Counted from the stretch's first letter, positions 36,062 through 47,280 are shown. The stretch is 64,000 nt of DNA from Microbacterium proteolyticum (GCF_014192415.1 NZ_JACHXY010000002.1:248001-312000); one strand, 5' to 3'. A program made the numbers and translations. The notes: generated by a model from the letters alone, not told the origin.

Positions 36062-37180
36062 TCAGGCGAACGCGCCGAGGCGGAGGAGCGGGACCGTCCG
36101 CTCCTCGTCGGTGAGCGAGCCGTGCTGGCCGACCATCCGCTGCGGGCGCTTGTCGGCCTCGCGATCGTCGTAGTACGCGAAACGCCCGCGCGCAGCGATC
36201 AACACATCGCCGATGCGAGGACGCACCTCGTCATCGACCGCGCCGAAGAGACCCGCGGAGATCGCCTCCTCACGCGTCATGACCCAGGCGCGACCCGCCT
36301 CGCCCTCCTTCCACGCCGCGGCGACGGCGTGCGCGCTGGCGTCCTCGGCGTAGAGATGGAGCATCCGGGGCTCCCCGCCGATGAGGGCGACACCCTCCAG
36401 CAGCCGGTCGCCCTCGCGCAGGAGCACGTGCTTGTGTGCCGGCACGTCGACCATGCCGTGATCGGCGGTGACGAGCACGCCGGTGCGCGGATCGACGGCC
36501 TCGACCAGTCGGCGGGCGGCGCCGTCGATCCGCTCGAGCGCGTCGGTCCACCGGTCGGACTCCCAGCCGTCGCGGTGCCCGGCGGTGTCGAGCTCGGGGG
36601 CGTACAGGTAAGTGAGGGAACCCGGATGACGAGCGGCCAGGTCGGCCGCGATGGCCACTCGTTCATCGAGGTCGTCGGCGGGGAAGAACGCCGCCCCCCG
36701 CAGCGTCGCCTCGGTGAAGCCGGTGCCGGTGTACGTGGGCTTGGAGACGACGAACGCACGGTCGGCGAGGGCGGCGAAGAGTGGCTCGTGACGCTGCCAG
36801 GAGTGCGGGTCCAGTCCGTCGGTCTCCCACCCGTGCAGCTGGTTGGAGGCGATCAACGTGCCGGGGATCCGCGTGCGGTAGCCGACGATGCCGTGCACCC
36901 CGGGGTCCACCCCCGTCAGAAGACTGGTGAGCGCCGCGGCCGTGGTCGAGGGGAACACCGTCCGCGCGACGTCGCGACGACCGCCGGCGGCGGAGAGGAA
37001 CCGCGCATGACCACGACGCGCGGCGAGGTTGTGCGCGCCGAGACCGTCGACGAGGAAGACGATCACGCTGCGGGCGGGGGCGAACCAATCGGACGCCCCC
37101 TCCATCGCTGCGACGGACTGCGTCAGGACACCGGTGAGGCTCCGAGAGCGCGGCGGGTCCGCCGGTAAGCTGAGTGACAT
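36062..37180 (-). CDS. Alkaline-phosphatase-superfamily phosphodiesterase (NPP-like)
   Basis: A 372-aa protein. The metal/nucleophile set is visible: [12 protein letters not shown], the Thr nucleophile in [24 protein letters not shown] and [15 protein letters not shown]. This is the nucleotide pyrophosphatase/phosphodiesterase branch of the alkaline-phosphatase superfamily. No signal peptide is seen, so it acts in the cytoplasm. Substrate is unknown. It is divergent from the parC-type gene; the start ATG 37180 lies 71 nt from it. Confidence 0.8.
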   Translation of the reverse strand: MSLSLPADPPRSRSLTGVLTQSVAAMEGASDWFAPARSVIVFLVDGLGAHNLAARRGHARFLSAAGGRRDVARTVFPSTTAAALTSLLTGVDPGVHGIVGYRTRIPGTLIASNQLHGWETDGLDPHSWQRHEPLFAALADRAFVVSKPTYTGTGFTEATLRGAAFFPADDLDERVAIAADLAARHPGSLTYLYAPELDTAGHRDGWESDRWTDALERIDGAARRLVEAVDPRTGVLVTADHGMVDVPAHKHVLLREGDRLLEGVALIGGEPRMLHLYAEDASAHAVAAAWKEGEAGRAWVMTREEAISAGLFGAVDDEVRPRIGDVLIAARGRFAYYDDREADKRPQRMVGQHGSLTDEERTVPLLRLGAFA

Positions 37181-37250
37181 CGGAGCAAGTCTTCCACACG
37201 GCTCCCGATTCCCGTCCGTCCCGGACGCCCGCCCGACCCGAGGCCCTCCT

Positions 37251-39716
37251 ATGCCCGATTCCCGTTCCTCTTCCGCCGCGACGTCGCCCGTCGTCGAGCG
37301 CATCGAAGACGTCGATGTCTCGACCGAGATGCAGGGGTCGTTCCTCGAGTACGCGTACTCGGTCATCTACTCGCGCGCCCTCCCCGACGCCCGAGACGGC
37401 CTCAAGCCCGTGCAGCGCCGCATCCTCTACCAGATGGCCGAGATGGGCCTGCGACCCGACCGCGGGCACGTCAAGAGCGCCCGCGTCGTCGGCGAGGTCA
37501 TGGGAAAGCTCCACCCCCACGGCGATGCGCCGATCTACGACGCCCTCGTGCGCCTCGCGCAGCACTTCACGCTCCGCGTGCCGCTGGTCGACGGTCACGG
37601 CAACTTCGGCTCGCTCGACGACGGCCCGGCGGCCTCGCGCTACACCGAGGCTCGCCTCGCTCCCCCTGCCCTGGCGCTCACCGAGAACCTCGACGAAGAC
37701 GTCGTCGACTTCATCCCGAACTACGACGGGCAGTTCCAGCAGCCCGAAGTGCTGCCGGCGGCGTTCCCCAACCTCCTCGTGAACGGCGCGACGGGCATCG
37801 CGGTCGGCATGGCCACCAACATGGCTCCGCACAACCTCGTCGAGGTCGTCGCAGCGGCGACGCATCTGCTCCAGCATCCGGAGGCCACGGTGGAGGAGCT
37901 CATGGAGTTCGTCCCCGGCCCCGACCTGCCCACGGGCGGCATCATCGTCGGTCTCGACGGCATCAAGGACGCGTACACGAACGGTCGCGGCACGTTCCGT
38001 ACGCGCGCGAAGGCAGCGATCGAATCGCTCGGCCCGCGTCGCACCGGCATCGTCATCACGGAGCTGCCCTACCTCGTGGGTGCGGAGCGTGTGATCGAGA
38101 AGATCAAAGACGCCGTGCAGGCGAAGAAGCTGGCCGGCATCGCCGACGTCACCGATCTCTCCGACCGTCATCACGGTCTGCGGCTGGTCATCGGCATCAA
38201 GACCGGTTTCGACCCCAAAGCCGTCCTCGAGCACCTGTACCGGCTCACCCCGCTCGAAGACTCCTTCGGCATCAACAACGTCGCCCTGGTCGACGGGCAG
38301 CCGCAGACCCTGGGCCTGCGCGACCTCCTGCGCGTGTACCTGGATCACCGCGTCCGCGTCGTCACCCGCCGCAGCGAGTACCGCCTGGCGCGCCGCCGCG
38401 AGCGGCTGCATCTCGTGGAGGGCCTCCTCATCGCCATCCTCGACATCGACGAGGTCATCCAGGTCATCCGCTCGTCCGACGACGGCGAGCAGGCCCGCAC
38501 GAAGCTGCAGGAGGTGTTCGACCTCTCGCATCCGCAGGCCGAGTACATCCTCGAGCTGCGACTGCGGCGCCTGACGAAGTTCTCGCGCATCGAGCTCGAA
38601 GCCGAGCGCGACCAGTTGAACGCCGAGATCGCGCAACTCGTCGAGTTGCTCGGCAGCGAGACGCTGCTGCGACAGCAGGTGGCCCGAGAACTGGATGCCG
38701 CGGCCGAGGCGTACGGCACTCCGCGACGGACCCTGCTGCTCAACGGCGGACCCGTGCAGCCCCGATCGGCCAAGGCCGCCGCCGCCGCGGATCTGCAGAT
38801 CGCCGATGCCCCCTGCCGTGTCTACCTGTCGGCCACCGGGCGCATGGTGCGGGCCGAGCTCGTCGCCGATGCGCCGGGCGGCGGTGTGGTCGCGCCCACC
38901 CGCCGGTCGAAGCACGACGCGATCCGCTCCTCCGTCGACACCACCACGCGCGGTGACATCGGTGCGGTCACCTCGGCGGGGCGCCTCGTGCGCTTCTCCC
39001 CCGTCGACCTGCCCTCCGTGCCGGCCAACTCGGTGCAGGTGGCCGCGGGCATGAAGGTCGAGCAGTACCTGGCGCTCGGCAAGGGAGAGACGGTCATCGG
39101 CCTCGTTCCCCTGACGGACGGCCCCACCATCGCCCTCGGTACCGAGCAGGGTGTGGTCAAGCGGGTCGCCGCGAGCGAGCTGGGCACGAAGGACGAGATC
39201 GAGGTCATCGCGCTGCGCGAGGGGGACCGGGTCATCGGAGCCGCGCCCGCGGGCGACAACGCCGAGTTGGTGTTCGTCGCCGACGACGCGCAGCTGCTCC
39301 GTTTCGATGCGTCATCCGTGCGGCCGCAGGGACGCTCGGCTGGGGGGATGGCCGGCATCCGCCTATCGGACGGCGCGCGCGCCATCGCCTTCGCCGTCGT
39401 GGGTGCGTCGGCGTTCGACGCCGTCGTGGTGACCGTGGCCGGCTCCTCGGCCGCTCTCGCCGGAACCGACGCCGGCAGTGCGAAGGTCTCGGCCTTCACG
39501 GAGTTCCCCGCGAAGGGACGCGCCACCGGCGGAGTCCGCGCACAGCGCCTTCTGCGCGGCGAAGATGCGCTCGTGCTCGCCTGGGTCGGTACCGAACCGC
39601 GCGCGGTGGGCACGGACGGTTCGGTGCGAGCGCTGCCCGAGCCGGGAGCAAAGCGTGATGCCTCGGGTCAAGCCCTCGACGCTGCGGTGGCCGCGATCGG
39701 CACCGTCGTTCGCTGA
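37251..39716 (+). CDS. parC: Type IIA topoisomerase subunit A (ParC/GyrA-type)
   Basis: An 821-aa protein. The breakage-reunion domain starts near residue 25 ([20 protein letters not shown]); the DNA-linking Tyr is in [10 protein letters not shown] near residue 132. A coiled-coil segment follows at ~430-490, then a C-terminal six-bladed pinwheel (~500-815) with weak blade repeats. The GyrA box QRRGGKG is not visible, which supports topoisomerase IV type rather than gyrase. With the convergent ParE-like subunit it would decatenate daughter chromosomes. It is unusual that the two subunit genes converge rather than form an operon. Confidence 0.85.
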   Translation: MPDSRSSSAATSPVVERIEDVDVSTEMQGSFLEYAYSVIYSRALPDARDGLKPVQRRILYQMAEMGLRPDRGHVKSARVVGEVMGKLHPHGDAPIYDALVRLAQHFTLRVPLVDGHGNFGSLDDGPAASRYTEARLAPPALALTENLDEDVVDFIPNYDGQFQQPEVLPAAFPNLLVNGATGIAVGMATNMAPHNLVEVVAAATHLLQHPEATVEELMEFVPGPDLPTGGIIVGLDGIKDAYTNGRGTFRTRAKAAIESLGPRRTGIVITELPYLVGAERVIEKIKDAVQAKKLAGIADVTDLSDRHHGLRLVIGIKTGFDPKAVLEHLYRLTPLEDSFGINNVALVDGQPQTLGLRDLLRVYLDHRVRVVTRRSEYRLARRRERLHLVEGLLIAILDIDEVIQVIRSSDDGEQARTKLQEVFDLSHPQAEYILELRLRRLTKFSRIELEAERDQLNAEIAQLVELLGSETLLRQQVARELDAAAEAYGTPRRTLLLNGGPVQPRSAKAAAAADLQIADAPCRVYLSATGRMVRAELVADAPGGGVVAPTRRSKHDAIRSSVDTTTRGDIGAVTSAGRLVRFSPVDLPSVPANSVQVAAGMKVEQYLALGKGETVIGLVPLTDGPTIALGTEQGVVKRVAASELGTKDEIEVIALREGDRVIGAAPAGDNAELVFVADDAQLLRFDASSVRPQGRSAGGMAGIRLSDGARAIAFAVVGASAFDAVVVTVAGSSAALAGTDAGSAKVSAFTEFPAKGRATGGVRAQRLLRGEDALVLAWVGTEPRAVGTDGSVRALPEPGAKRDASGQALDAAVAAIGTVVR

Positions 39717-39734
39717 GCCCGGCCGTCGGCCGCA

Positions 39735-39765
39735 CCGGCGTGCGCGACGGGGGTGGGCACGCCGG
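39735..39765. terminator. Bidirectional terminator between parC and parE
   Basis: CCGGCGTGC pairs with GCACGCCGG around a G-rich loop in the 88-bp gap between the convergent topoisomerase genes. Confidence 0.6.
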
Positions 39766-39804
39766 CCGTGTGCGGCGTATCGGGGCGAGGGTGCGCCGCC
39801 GGGA

Positions 39805-41874
39805 TCAGACGTCGATGCTCTCGCGCGCCAACCGGTCGCTGGAGTGCACGATGAATTCGCGGCGCGGCGCCACCTCGCTGCCCATCAACAGATCGAACAC
39901 CTGGGCGGCGCCCTCCATGTCTTGCACGCGAACGCGACGGAGCGTGCGGCCCGCGCGGTCCATGGTGGTGGTCGCGAGCTGGTCGGCATCCATCTCGCCG
40001 AGACCCTTGTAGCGCTGGATCGGCTCCTGCCAGCGCTTGTTCGACTTCTTCAAGCGCGCGAGCAGCGTGTGCAGTTCTTTCTCGCTGTACGTGTAGATCG
40101 TTTCATTGGGCTTGGAGCCCGGGTTCATCACGATGACGCGATGCAGCGGCGGCACGGCCGCGAAGACCCGCCCGGCCTCGACGAGAGGCCGCATGTAGCG
40201 GAAGAACAACGTCAGCAGCAGCGTGCGGATGTGCGCGCCGTCGACGTCGGCGTCGCTCATGAGGATGATCTTGCCGTAGCGGGCGGCGCTGAGATCGAAG
40301 GATCGACCCGATCCGGCCCCGATGACCTGGATGATCGAGGCGCACTCCGCATTGGACAGCATGTCGCTGATCGACGCCTTTTGCGTGTTCAGGATCTTGC
40401 CGCGGATGGGCAGCAGCGCCTGGTACTCGCTGTTACGCGCATCGCGCGCGGTGCCGAGGGCGGAGTTGCCCTCGACGATGAAGAGCTCGGAGTTCTCGAC
40501 GTCGTTCGAGCGGCAGTCGACGAGCTTCGACGGCAGCGACGACGACTCGAGTGCGTTCTTGCGACGCTGCGTCTCTTTGTGCGTGCGCGCCGAGATGCGA
40601 GCCTTCATTTCGGACACGATCTTCTCGAGCAGCTGCGCCGTCTGCGCTTTGTCGTCGCGCTTGGGCGAGGCGAACCGCTCCGCCAGTTCCTTCTGGACGA
40701 CGGATGCCACGATCTGGCGCACCGCCGGGGTGCCCAGCACCTCTTTGGTCTGCCCCTCGAACTGCGGCTCGGGCAAGCGCACGGTCAACACGGCGGTGAG
40801 ACCGGCGAGCAGGTCGTCTTTCTCCACCTTGTCGTTGCCGACCTTCAGCTTCCGGGCGTTCTGCTCCACCTGGGTGCGCAGCACCTTCATCAGACCCAGT
40901 TCGAAACCTTGCTGGTGGGTCCCGCCCTTGGGTGTGGCGATGATGTTGACGTAGGAGCGCGAGGTGGTGTCGTAGCCGGTCCCCCAGCGCACCGCGATGT
41001 CGACCACGCACTCGCGCTCCACCTCGGTGGGCACCATCGAGCCGCCGGGCTGCAGCACCGGCACGGTCTCGGAGAACGTTCCGGTACCTGTCAGACGCCA
41101 CGTGTCGGTGACCGCGGCGTCGGGGGCGAGGAACTCGGCGAACTCCGAGATGCCCCCGTCGAAGCGGTAGCTCGTCTCGACACGTTCCTCCGCGCGCTCG
41201 TCGAACACCACGAGCTCGAGCCCGGGCACGAGGAACGCCGTCTGACGCACGCGCTGCACGAGTTCGTCGTGGCCGAAGGCGGCGTCTTTCGTGAAGATCT
41301 GCCGGTCGGCCCAGTACCGGATGCGCGTGCCCGTGACGCCGCGGGGGGCCTTGCCGACGACCCGCAACTCGCTGCTGCGCTCGAACGGCGTGAAGGGTGC
41401 GTCGGGGCCGTCTCCGGCGAAGAGCCCGGGTTCACCGCGGTGGAACGACATCGCGTAGGTCTTGCTGCCGCGGTCGACCTCGACGTCGAGGCGCTCCGAC
41501 AGGGCGTTCACGACCGACGCGCCGACACCGTGCAGACCACCGGATGCCGCGTACGAGCCGCCACCGAACTTGCCCCCGGCGTGGAGCTTGGTGAAGACCA
41601 CTTCGACACCGGTCAGACCGGTGCGCGGTTCGACGTCGACGGGGATGCCGCGCGCCCGGTCGCGCACCTCGACACTGCCATCGGCGTGGAGCACGATGTC
41701 GATGCGAGTGCCGTGTCCGGCGAGGGCTTCGTCGACGGAGTTGTCGATGATCTCCCAGAGGCAGTGCATGAGACCGCGGGAGTCGGTGGAGCCGATGTAC
41801 ATTCCGGGGCGCTTGCGCACGGCTTCGAGGCCCTCGAGGACCTGCAGGTGGTGGGCGGAGTACTCGGACGTCAC
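39805..41874 (-). CDS. parE: Type IIA topoisomerase subunit B (ParE/GyrB-type)
   Basis: A 689-aa protein from GTG 41874 with GGGAGATT upstream. The GHKL ATPase domain has RPGMYIGSTDSRGLMH, EIIDNSVDEAL and SGGLHGVGASVVNALS. The transducer domain has YVNIIATPKGGTHQQGF. The TOPRIM domain has LFIVEGNSALG and the metal DxD pair in ILMSDADVDGAHIRTLL; the C-terminus has QRYKGLGEMDADQL. It provides the ATPase and metal site for the ParC-like subunit. The extra upstream residues of the open frame are non-coding. Confidence 0.9.
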   Translation of the reverse strand: MTSEYSAHHLQVLEGLEAVRKRPGMYIGSTDSRGLMHCLWEIIDNSVDEALAGHGTRIDIVLHADGSVEVRDRARGIPVDVEPRTGLTGVEVVFTKLHAGGKFGGGSYAASGGLHGVGASVVNALSERLDVEVDRGSKTYAMSFHRGEPGLFAGDGPDAPFTPFERSSELRVVGKAPRGVTGTRIRYWADRQIFTKDAAFGHDELVQRVRQTAFLVPGLELVVFDERAEERVETSYRFDGGISEFAEFLAPDAAVTDTWRLTGTGTFSETVPVLQPGGSMVPTEVERECVVDIAVRWGTGYDTTSRSYVNIIATPKGGTHQQGFELGLMKVLRTQVEQNARKLKVGNDKVEKDDLLAGLTAVLTVRLPEPQFEGQTKEVLGTPAVRQIVASVVQKELAERFASPKRDDKAQTAQLLEKIVSEMKARISARTHKETQRRKNALESSSLPSKLVDCRSNDVENSELFIVEGNSALGTARDARNSEYQALLPIRGKILNTQKASISDMLSNAECASIIQVIGAGSGRSFDLSAARYGKIILMSDADVDGAHIRTLLLTLFFRYMRPLVEAGRVFAAVPPLHRVIVMNPGSKPNETIYTYSEKELHTLLARLKKSNKRWQEPIQRYKGLGEMDADQLATTTMDRAGRTLRRVRVQDMEGAAQVFDLLMGSEVAPRREFIVHSSDRLARESIDV

Positions 41875-42039
41875 AATCTCCCAGCGTAATCGGGGCCGCC
41901 GACATCGCCTGGCAGACTCACAGCGAGGTCGGGTCGCCGTACGCGCACAGCGAAATGTGATCAAGGCGCGGCATAGGGGAAACATCCGCGTGGTTGTATA
42001 TGGAGACTCGCCCACGACCACACGAGGAGGGCACCCGAG

Positions 42040-42258
42040 ATGACCACCACGACCGCACCCGACGCGATTGTTCTCGACCACCGTCTGACGGCGGCGGATC
42101 GCTGTGACTCCTGCGGCGCACAGGCATACATCGCCGCAGAGGTCAACGGCAGCGAACTGCTGTTCTGCGCACACCACGGACGCAAGTACGAAGAGAAGCT
42201 GCGCAGCATCGCCACGTCGTGGCACGACGAGACCGCGCGTCTGTCGTCCGCCGACTGA
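42040..42258 (+). CDS. DUF7455 family small zinc-binding protein
   Basis: A 72-aa protein with RCDSCGAQAYIAAEV and LLFCAHHGRKYEEKL: two Cys, then Cys and His residues, forming one zinc site. It matches the DUF7455 proteins found next to this topoisomerase or sigma-factor region in actinobacteria. It starts at ATG 42040 after GAGGAGGG and ends in a good terminator. Function is unknown. Confidence 0.85.
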   Translation: MTTTTAPDAIVLDHRLTAADRCDSCGAQAYIAAEVNGSELLFCAHHGRKYEEKLRSIATSWHDETARLSSAD

Positions 42259-42274
42259 GCCCACGCATCAGATC

Positions 42275-42313
42275 AGGCCCCGGCCGTCTCTCGAGACGCG
42301 GATCCGGGGCCTT
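42275..42313 (+). terminator. Terminator
   Basis: AGGCCCCGG pairs with CCGGGGCCT, followed by TCTCTG, 17 nt after the DUF7455 stop codon and 16 nt before the convergent racemase gene. Confidence 0.7.
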
Positions 42314-42328
42314 CTCTGTGTCAGGCGG

Positions 42329-43360
42329 TCACGCCGTGTAGACGCGAGCGAGCGACGGCGATACGCGCAACGCGATCTCTTCGCCGATGGTGTCGATCAT
42401 CTCCGCGAGATCGGTGGCGGTGTGCAACGCTCCCCGACCGAAGACGACGATCTGGTCGCCCGTCCGGGCGTCGTCCCACGGCGCCACCACGGTCTCGGTC
42501 GCACCGATGACCTCGACCCGCCGGGGACCAGCGGGGGTGGCCACGTCGAAGCGCCCGGACAGGGTGCTGGGCAGGCCGTGAAGGCTGCCCACGTCGAGGT
42601 GCACTCCCCCGGGGTCCACGGCGGTCACAGACGCGACCACGGCTGCGACGGGCTCGATGCCGAGCTCGGCTTCTCCGGGGCCTCCGGCAGGACGGATGCC
42701 GTACGAGAACGCCCCGACACGCACCAGGTCTTCGCGGAACTCCCCGCGGGCGAAGCCGGCGGCGCTGGCAGCCAGGTGGGAGAACCGCGGTTCGAGGCCC
42801 GCAGCGCGAGCCGCGTGGCGTGCGGCGAGGAAGAGCGCGCGGGCGTCGTCGTCGTCGGCATCCGACGCTTCGGAGATGTGGGACCAGATCCCCTCGAAGA
42901 CCGCCCGATCATCGGCGACGAGAGCGGCCGTCCGGCCCAGAGCGCCCTCCCAGCGCTCGGGACGGATGCCGTTGCGGTGAAGGCCGGTGTCGATCTTGAG
43001 GTGCACGCGGGCAGCGCCCCCGGCGAGGGTCGCGAGATCGTCGAGCAGCGCTTCGTCGCCGATGCCGAGGTCGAGGTCGGCGGCCACACCGGCCGCGAGG
43101 TCGTCGACTCCGCCGACGAGCCAGACGAAGATGCGGGCGTGCGGACCGACCACCGCGCGCACCGCGGCCCCGGTGGCGACGTCGAATGCGCCGAACCATC
43201 TGACGCCCTCCTCCCACGCCCGACGTACGAGCACCTCGAGCCCGTGGGCGTAGGCGTCGTCCTTCACGACGAGCATGTGCGCGGCCGGCGCGACGGCCTC
43301 GCGCACGCGGCGGAGGTTGCGTGCGAAGGCGTCGAGATCGACGCGGTAGACGGCGCTCAC
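42329..43360 (-). CDS. alr: Alanine-racemase-like protein carrying the PLP lysine but lacking the catalytic tyrosine motif
   Basis: A 343-aa fold-type III PLP protein, GTG 43360 (GTGA overlap with the upstream gene). The barrel is intact: HMLVVKDDAYAHG gives the PLP Lys near residue 33, HLKIDTGLHRNGIR near 130 the substrate-carboxylate region, and GIWSHISEAS the PLP contact. In the C-terminal domain the usual SYG motif that provides the second catalytic base (Tyr265 in the Bacillus enzyme) is replaced by LDVGSLHG. The C-terminal part keeps beta-domain spacing (GDQIVVFG, EIALRVSPSLARVY). Alone it would lack one catalytic base; its partner upstream has the complementary set. Confidence 0.8.
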   Translation of the reverse strand: MSAVYRVDLDAFARNLRRVREAVAPAAHMLVVKDDAYAHGLEVLVRRAWEEGVRWFGAFDVATGAAVRAVVGPHARIFVWLVGGVDDLAAGVAADLDLGIGDEALLDDLATLAGGAARVHLKIDTGLHRNGIRPERWEGALGRTAALVADDRAVFEGIWSHISEASDADDDDARALFLAARHAARAAGLEPRFSHLAASAAGFARGEFREDLVRVGAFSYGIRPAGGPGEAELGIEPVAAVVASVTAVDPGGVHLDVGSLHGLPSTLSGRFDVATPAGPRRVEVIGATETVVAPWDDARTGDQIVVFGRGALHTATDLAEMIDTIGEEIALRVSPSLARVYTA

Positions 43361-43992
43361 GCCGTCACCCGGCGGTCGGCCCGTGCCCCCACGGCCGCGA
43401 CGATCTCGGCCGCGCTCCAGCCCGTGGCATCCATCCACTCCGCGAGGAAGGGGTGGCCGGCGGCCGGGTCGCCGAAGAAGACGACCTCGGCGCCGCGCGG
43501 GATCGGGGTGCCGCCGACGTCGACGACGCAGACGTCCATCGCCACGCGCCCGACGATCGGGTGGCGACGCCCCTGGATCGCCACGGAGGCCGCGTTGCCG
43601 AGGGAGCGCACGACGCCCTGCGCGTATCCGCCCGTGACGAGCGCGACGGTCGTGTCGGCGTGCGCGCGGTGGGTGTATCCGTACGAGACGCCCTCGCCGC
43701 GCAGCAGCGGCTTCGTGCCCAGGGCGCGCCCGCGAAGCGAGAGCACGGGCGTTGCGGCGGAACCCGGGAGGCCGTACAGGACCGCCGCGTCGAGGGCAGC
43801 GGCATGCATGCCCAGATCGGCGAGCACGGATGCCACCCATTCGGCGCCGTGGCCCCAGCCGTCGGCGGCCAACACGTCATCATGACCACCCATCGCCCGC
43901 TCGGCGTTGCGGCGCAGCGCCGCCTCGGAGACGAGGGCCACCGGTGCCACCGCCCCGGCCCCGGGCGCGCGGGCAGGGAGCGTGGAGGTCAC
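43357..43992 (-). CDS. Alanine racemase C-terminal-domain protein with a truncated barrel
   Basis: A 211-aa protein. Residues ~100-205 are a well-conserved Alr C-terminal domain: GVSYGYTHRA holds the catalytic Tyr near 104, then GGYAQGVVRSLGN, GRRHPIVGRVAMDVCVVDVG. The first ~100 residues are the remnant of the barrel: VSEAALRRNAERA, then DVLAADGWGHGAEWVA, where the VVK carrying the PLP lysine has been lost. The rest of the barrel is missing. It cannot bind PLP by itself in the usual way. Coupled by GTGA to the other racemase-like gene, it probably makes a heterodimer with it. Confidence 0.8.
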   Translation of the reverse strand: MTSTLPARAPGAGAVAPVALVSEAALRRNAERAMGGHDDVLAADGWGHGAEWVASVLADLGMHAAALDAAVLYGLPGSAATPVLSLRGRALGTKPLLRGEGVSYGYTHRAHADTTVALVTGGYAQGVVRSLGNAASVAIQGRRHPIVGRVAMDVCVVDVGGTPIPRGAEVVFFGDPAAGHPFLAEWMDATGWSAAEIVAAVGARADRRVTA

Positions 43993-44037
43993 ACATCTAG
44001 ACTAACGGGGTCCGTCGTCCCCGACCCCGGAGCGTGC

Positions 44038-45060
44038 ATGCCTACCCAGGGCTTCTCCCCCGTCACCCGTCTGCGCTACCTCGCCGGACGTGCCCGCCGC
44101 ATCGACGTGGGCTCGGTGATCGAACGTGCCAAAGAGGCCTCGGCGCAGCACGGCAAGTCGCTGCCGCTCGTCGTCGCCGACATGCTCTTCCAGGCGGGCG
44201 TGAAGAACGTCGGGTTCCAGGACTACATCGACTATGACTTCGCGATCCTCACCCCGGCCGAACGCGCGACATACATGACGCACCCGGTGTCGAACCAGAT
44301 CTCGCAGAAGTACGACCACCCCGACTACCGCGGGATCTTCCAGGACAAGGTCGCCTTCGACCGGCGCTTCAGCGAGTTCCTCCGTCGCGAGTGGATGGTG
44401 GTGGACGCCGGCAACGCCGACGAACTGCGCGCGTTCGCCGAGCGTCTGGGCACCGTCGTCACCAAGGAGCCCGTCGGCCAGGCGGGAACCGGCGTGCACC
44501 GCTACCACGCGGCCGAGGTCGCGGACTGGGACGCCTTCCACCGTGGTCTGCTCGAGCGCGGCGAGATCCTCGTCGAGGAGGTCATCCGCCAGCACGACGA
44601 CCTCGCCGCCGTCTGCCCCGGCACCGTCAACACCACGCGCGTCACCGCGTTCTTCGACGGCGAGACGACCCACATCCTCGCGATGGCCCAGAAGTTCGGC
44701 CGCGGCGCGGTCAGCGACCAGATGACCTTCGGCGGTTTCTACACGATGCTCGATGACGACGGTCGTGCCCTCGGCGCCGGCTACGACTCGCACGGGCACG
44801 TGCACGAGCTGCACCCCGATTCGGGAGTCCGCATCGCCGATTTCCAGCTGCCGCTTATCGACGAGGTGAAGGCGTTCGTCGACCAGGTCGCGCGCGTCGT
44901 GCCGCAGGTGCAGTACGTCGGCTGGGACATCGTCGTCGGTCCCGACGGCCCCGTACTCGTCGAGGGCAACTGGGGTGCGGGCGTCTACGAGAACAAGCCG
45001 AGCGTGACCGGAATCCGTACCGGGCACAAGCCGCGTTACCGGGCCGCGATCGGTTTCTGA
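44038..45060 (+). CDS. Sugar-transfer-associated ATP-grasp-type ligase
   Basis: A 340-aa protein. An N-terminal helical part (~1-100) includes LPLVVADMLFQAGVKNVGFQDY and YMTHPVSNQISQKYDHP. The ATP-grasp region (~110-335) has TVVTKEPVGQAGTGVHRY (ATP-binding Lys), ILVEEVIRQHDDLAAV, NTTRVTAFFDG and the C-terminal metal site VLVEGNWGAG. This fits the ATPgrasp_ST family (PF14397), which activates a carboxylate as acyl phosphate for amide-bond formation. The substrate is unknown. It is divergent from the split racemase pair, sharing a 45-bp promoter region, so a cell-wall or D-amino-acid role is plausible. Confidence 0.75.
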   Translation: MPTQGFSPVTRLRYLAGRARRIDVGSVIERAKEASAQHGKSLPLVVADMLFQAGVKNVGFQDYIDYDFAILTPAERATYMTHPVSNQISQKYDHPDYRGIFQDKVAFDRRFSEFLRREWMVVDAGNADELRAFAERLGTVVTKEPVGQAGTGVHRYHAAEVADWDAFHRGLLERGEILVEEVIRQHDDLAAVCPGTVNTTRVTAFFDGETTHILAMAQKFGRGAVSDQMTFGGFYTMLDDDGRALGAGYDSHGHVHELHPDSGVRIADFQLPLIDEVKAFVDQVARVVPQVQYVGWDIVVGPDGPVLVEGNWGAGVYENKPSVTGIRTGHKPRYRAAIGF

Positions 45061-45074
45061 CACCGGCTGCCGTG

Positions 45075-45105
45075 AAGGCCCGCTCCCGTAAGGGGGCGGG
45101 CCTTT
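45075..45105 (+). terminator. Terminator after the ATP-grasp gene
   Basis: AAGGCCCGC pairs with GCGGGCCTT, followed by TCGC, 15 nt past the stop codon. Confidence 0.75.
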
Positions 45106-45120
45106 CGCACGACACGGTGG

Positions 45121-45178
45121 CTTCGACGGGCTCAGCCGTCGCGGACCGTGAGCGTCGATCACCCCGAGCTCGTCGAAG
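45121..45178. repeat. Interspersed inverted-repeat (REP-like) element
   Basis: CTTCGACGGGCTC at 45121 and GAGCTCGTCGAAG at 45166 form an inverted pair (12 of 13 positions). The CTTCGAC-GGCTCAG core resembles short palindromic repeats that are dispersed in intergenic DNA of many Microbacteriaceae. It lies between two terminators in the gap of convergent genes. Confidence 0.5.
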
Positions 45179-45212
45179 GGTCCGGCCCCGAGTGGACGCC
45201 ATCCGGAAACCG

Positions 45213-45246
45213 CGAAGGCCCGCCCCGTGAACGGAGCGGGCCTTCG
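45213..45246 (-). terminator. Terminator of the sigA/CofE-like operon
   Basis: CGAAGGCCCGC pairs perfectly with GCGGGCCTTCG, 11 nt past the stop of the leftward CofE-like gene. Confidence 0.75.
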
Positions 45247-45256
45247 TCGGGCTGTG

Positions 45257-45951
45257 TCAGCCGTGGCGGACGATGCCCAGCGGCGTGGACTCGTGTCCCT
45301 GACCGAGAGGGTTGTCTTTCAGGATGGCGACGAGGCGCTTCTCTCCGGCCTTGTCCATCGTCGAACCGAGGATGTTGCCACCCAGGTCGTTGATGTCGAC
45401 GACCGCGACCTGGAGGTCTCCTCCGAGCAGCGACTTCAGACGAGCAGCCACCTCGCGCGGGCGGTCCGGTCCGAGGACGACGGCCTGGTTGTACGGCGGG
45501 ATCGTGCCCGAGGTGGGGCCGTCGATCGCGCGGGCCTTGTCACCGGCGATGCGGTAGAAGTCGCCCTTGCGTCCGAGCGCCTTCGTCACGGCCGAGACGG
45601 CCGCCGCGATCAGGATGCGGGGCGTCCCGCACTCGCGCAGCGCCATCTCCATCGTCTCGGGCATGCCGAGTCCGATGCCGTACGGCGTGCGGGTGACGTA
45701 CTTGGACAGGAACAGCGCGAGCTTGCGGGGCTTGATGCTGTCGAGCGTGTACGAGCGTCCCTGCGTGATCGCGACGATCTTCTCGGTGACGAACAGCAGG
45801 TCGCCCGGCTGCACGGCAGATTTCGCGTACTCGAGGATGAAGGCGTCGAGGTCGTCGCCCGGCATGACGACCCGGGTGCGGATCGGGATGCGGGCGTACG
45901 AGGTGCCCTCGACGGTGCGGGTGAGCGCCTTGCCGGCGTTGGCCTCGCCGC

Positions 45952-45955
<4 letters not shown>
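45257..45955 (-). CDS. CofE-like F420-0:L-glutamate ligase family protein
   Basis: A 232-aa protein of the F420_ligase fold (PF01996). Typical segments are [50 protein letters not shown] and [13 protein letters not shown]. In F420-making organisms CofE adds glutamates to F420-0. No other F420 gene (cofC, cofD, fbiC) is in this window, so here it may make a different amide bond. ATG 45955 overlaps the sigA stop in ATGA, so it is translated together with the principal sigma factor. It faces the ATP-grasp gene. Confidence 0.8.
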
Positions 45956-47280
<1,325 letters not shown>

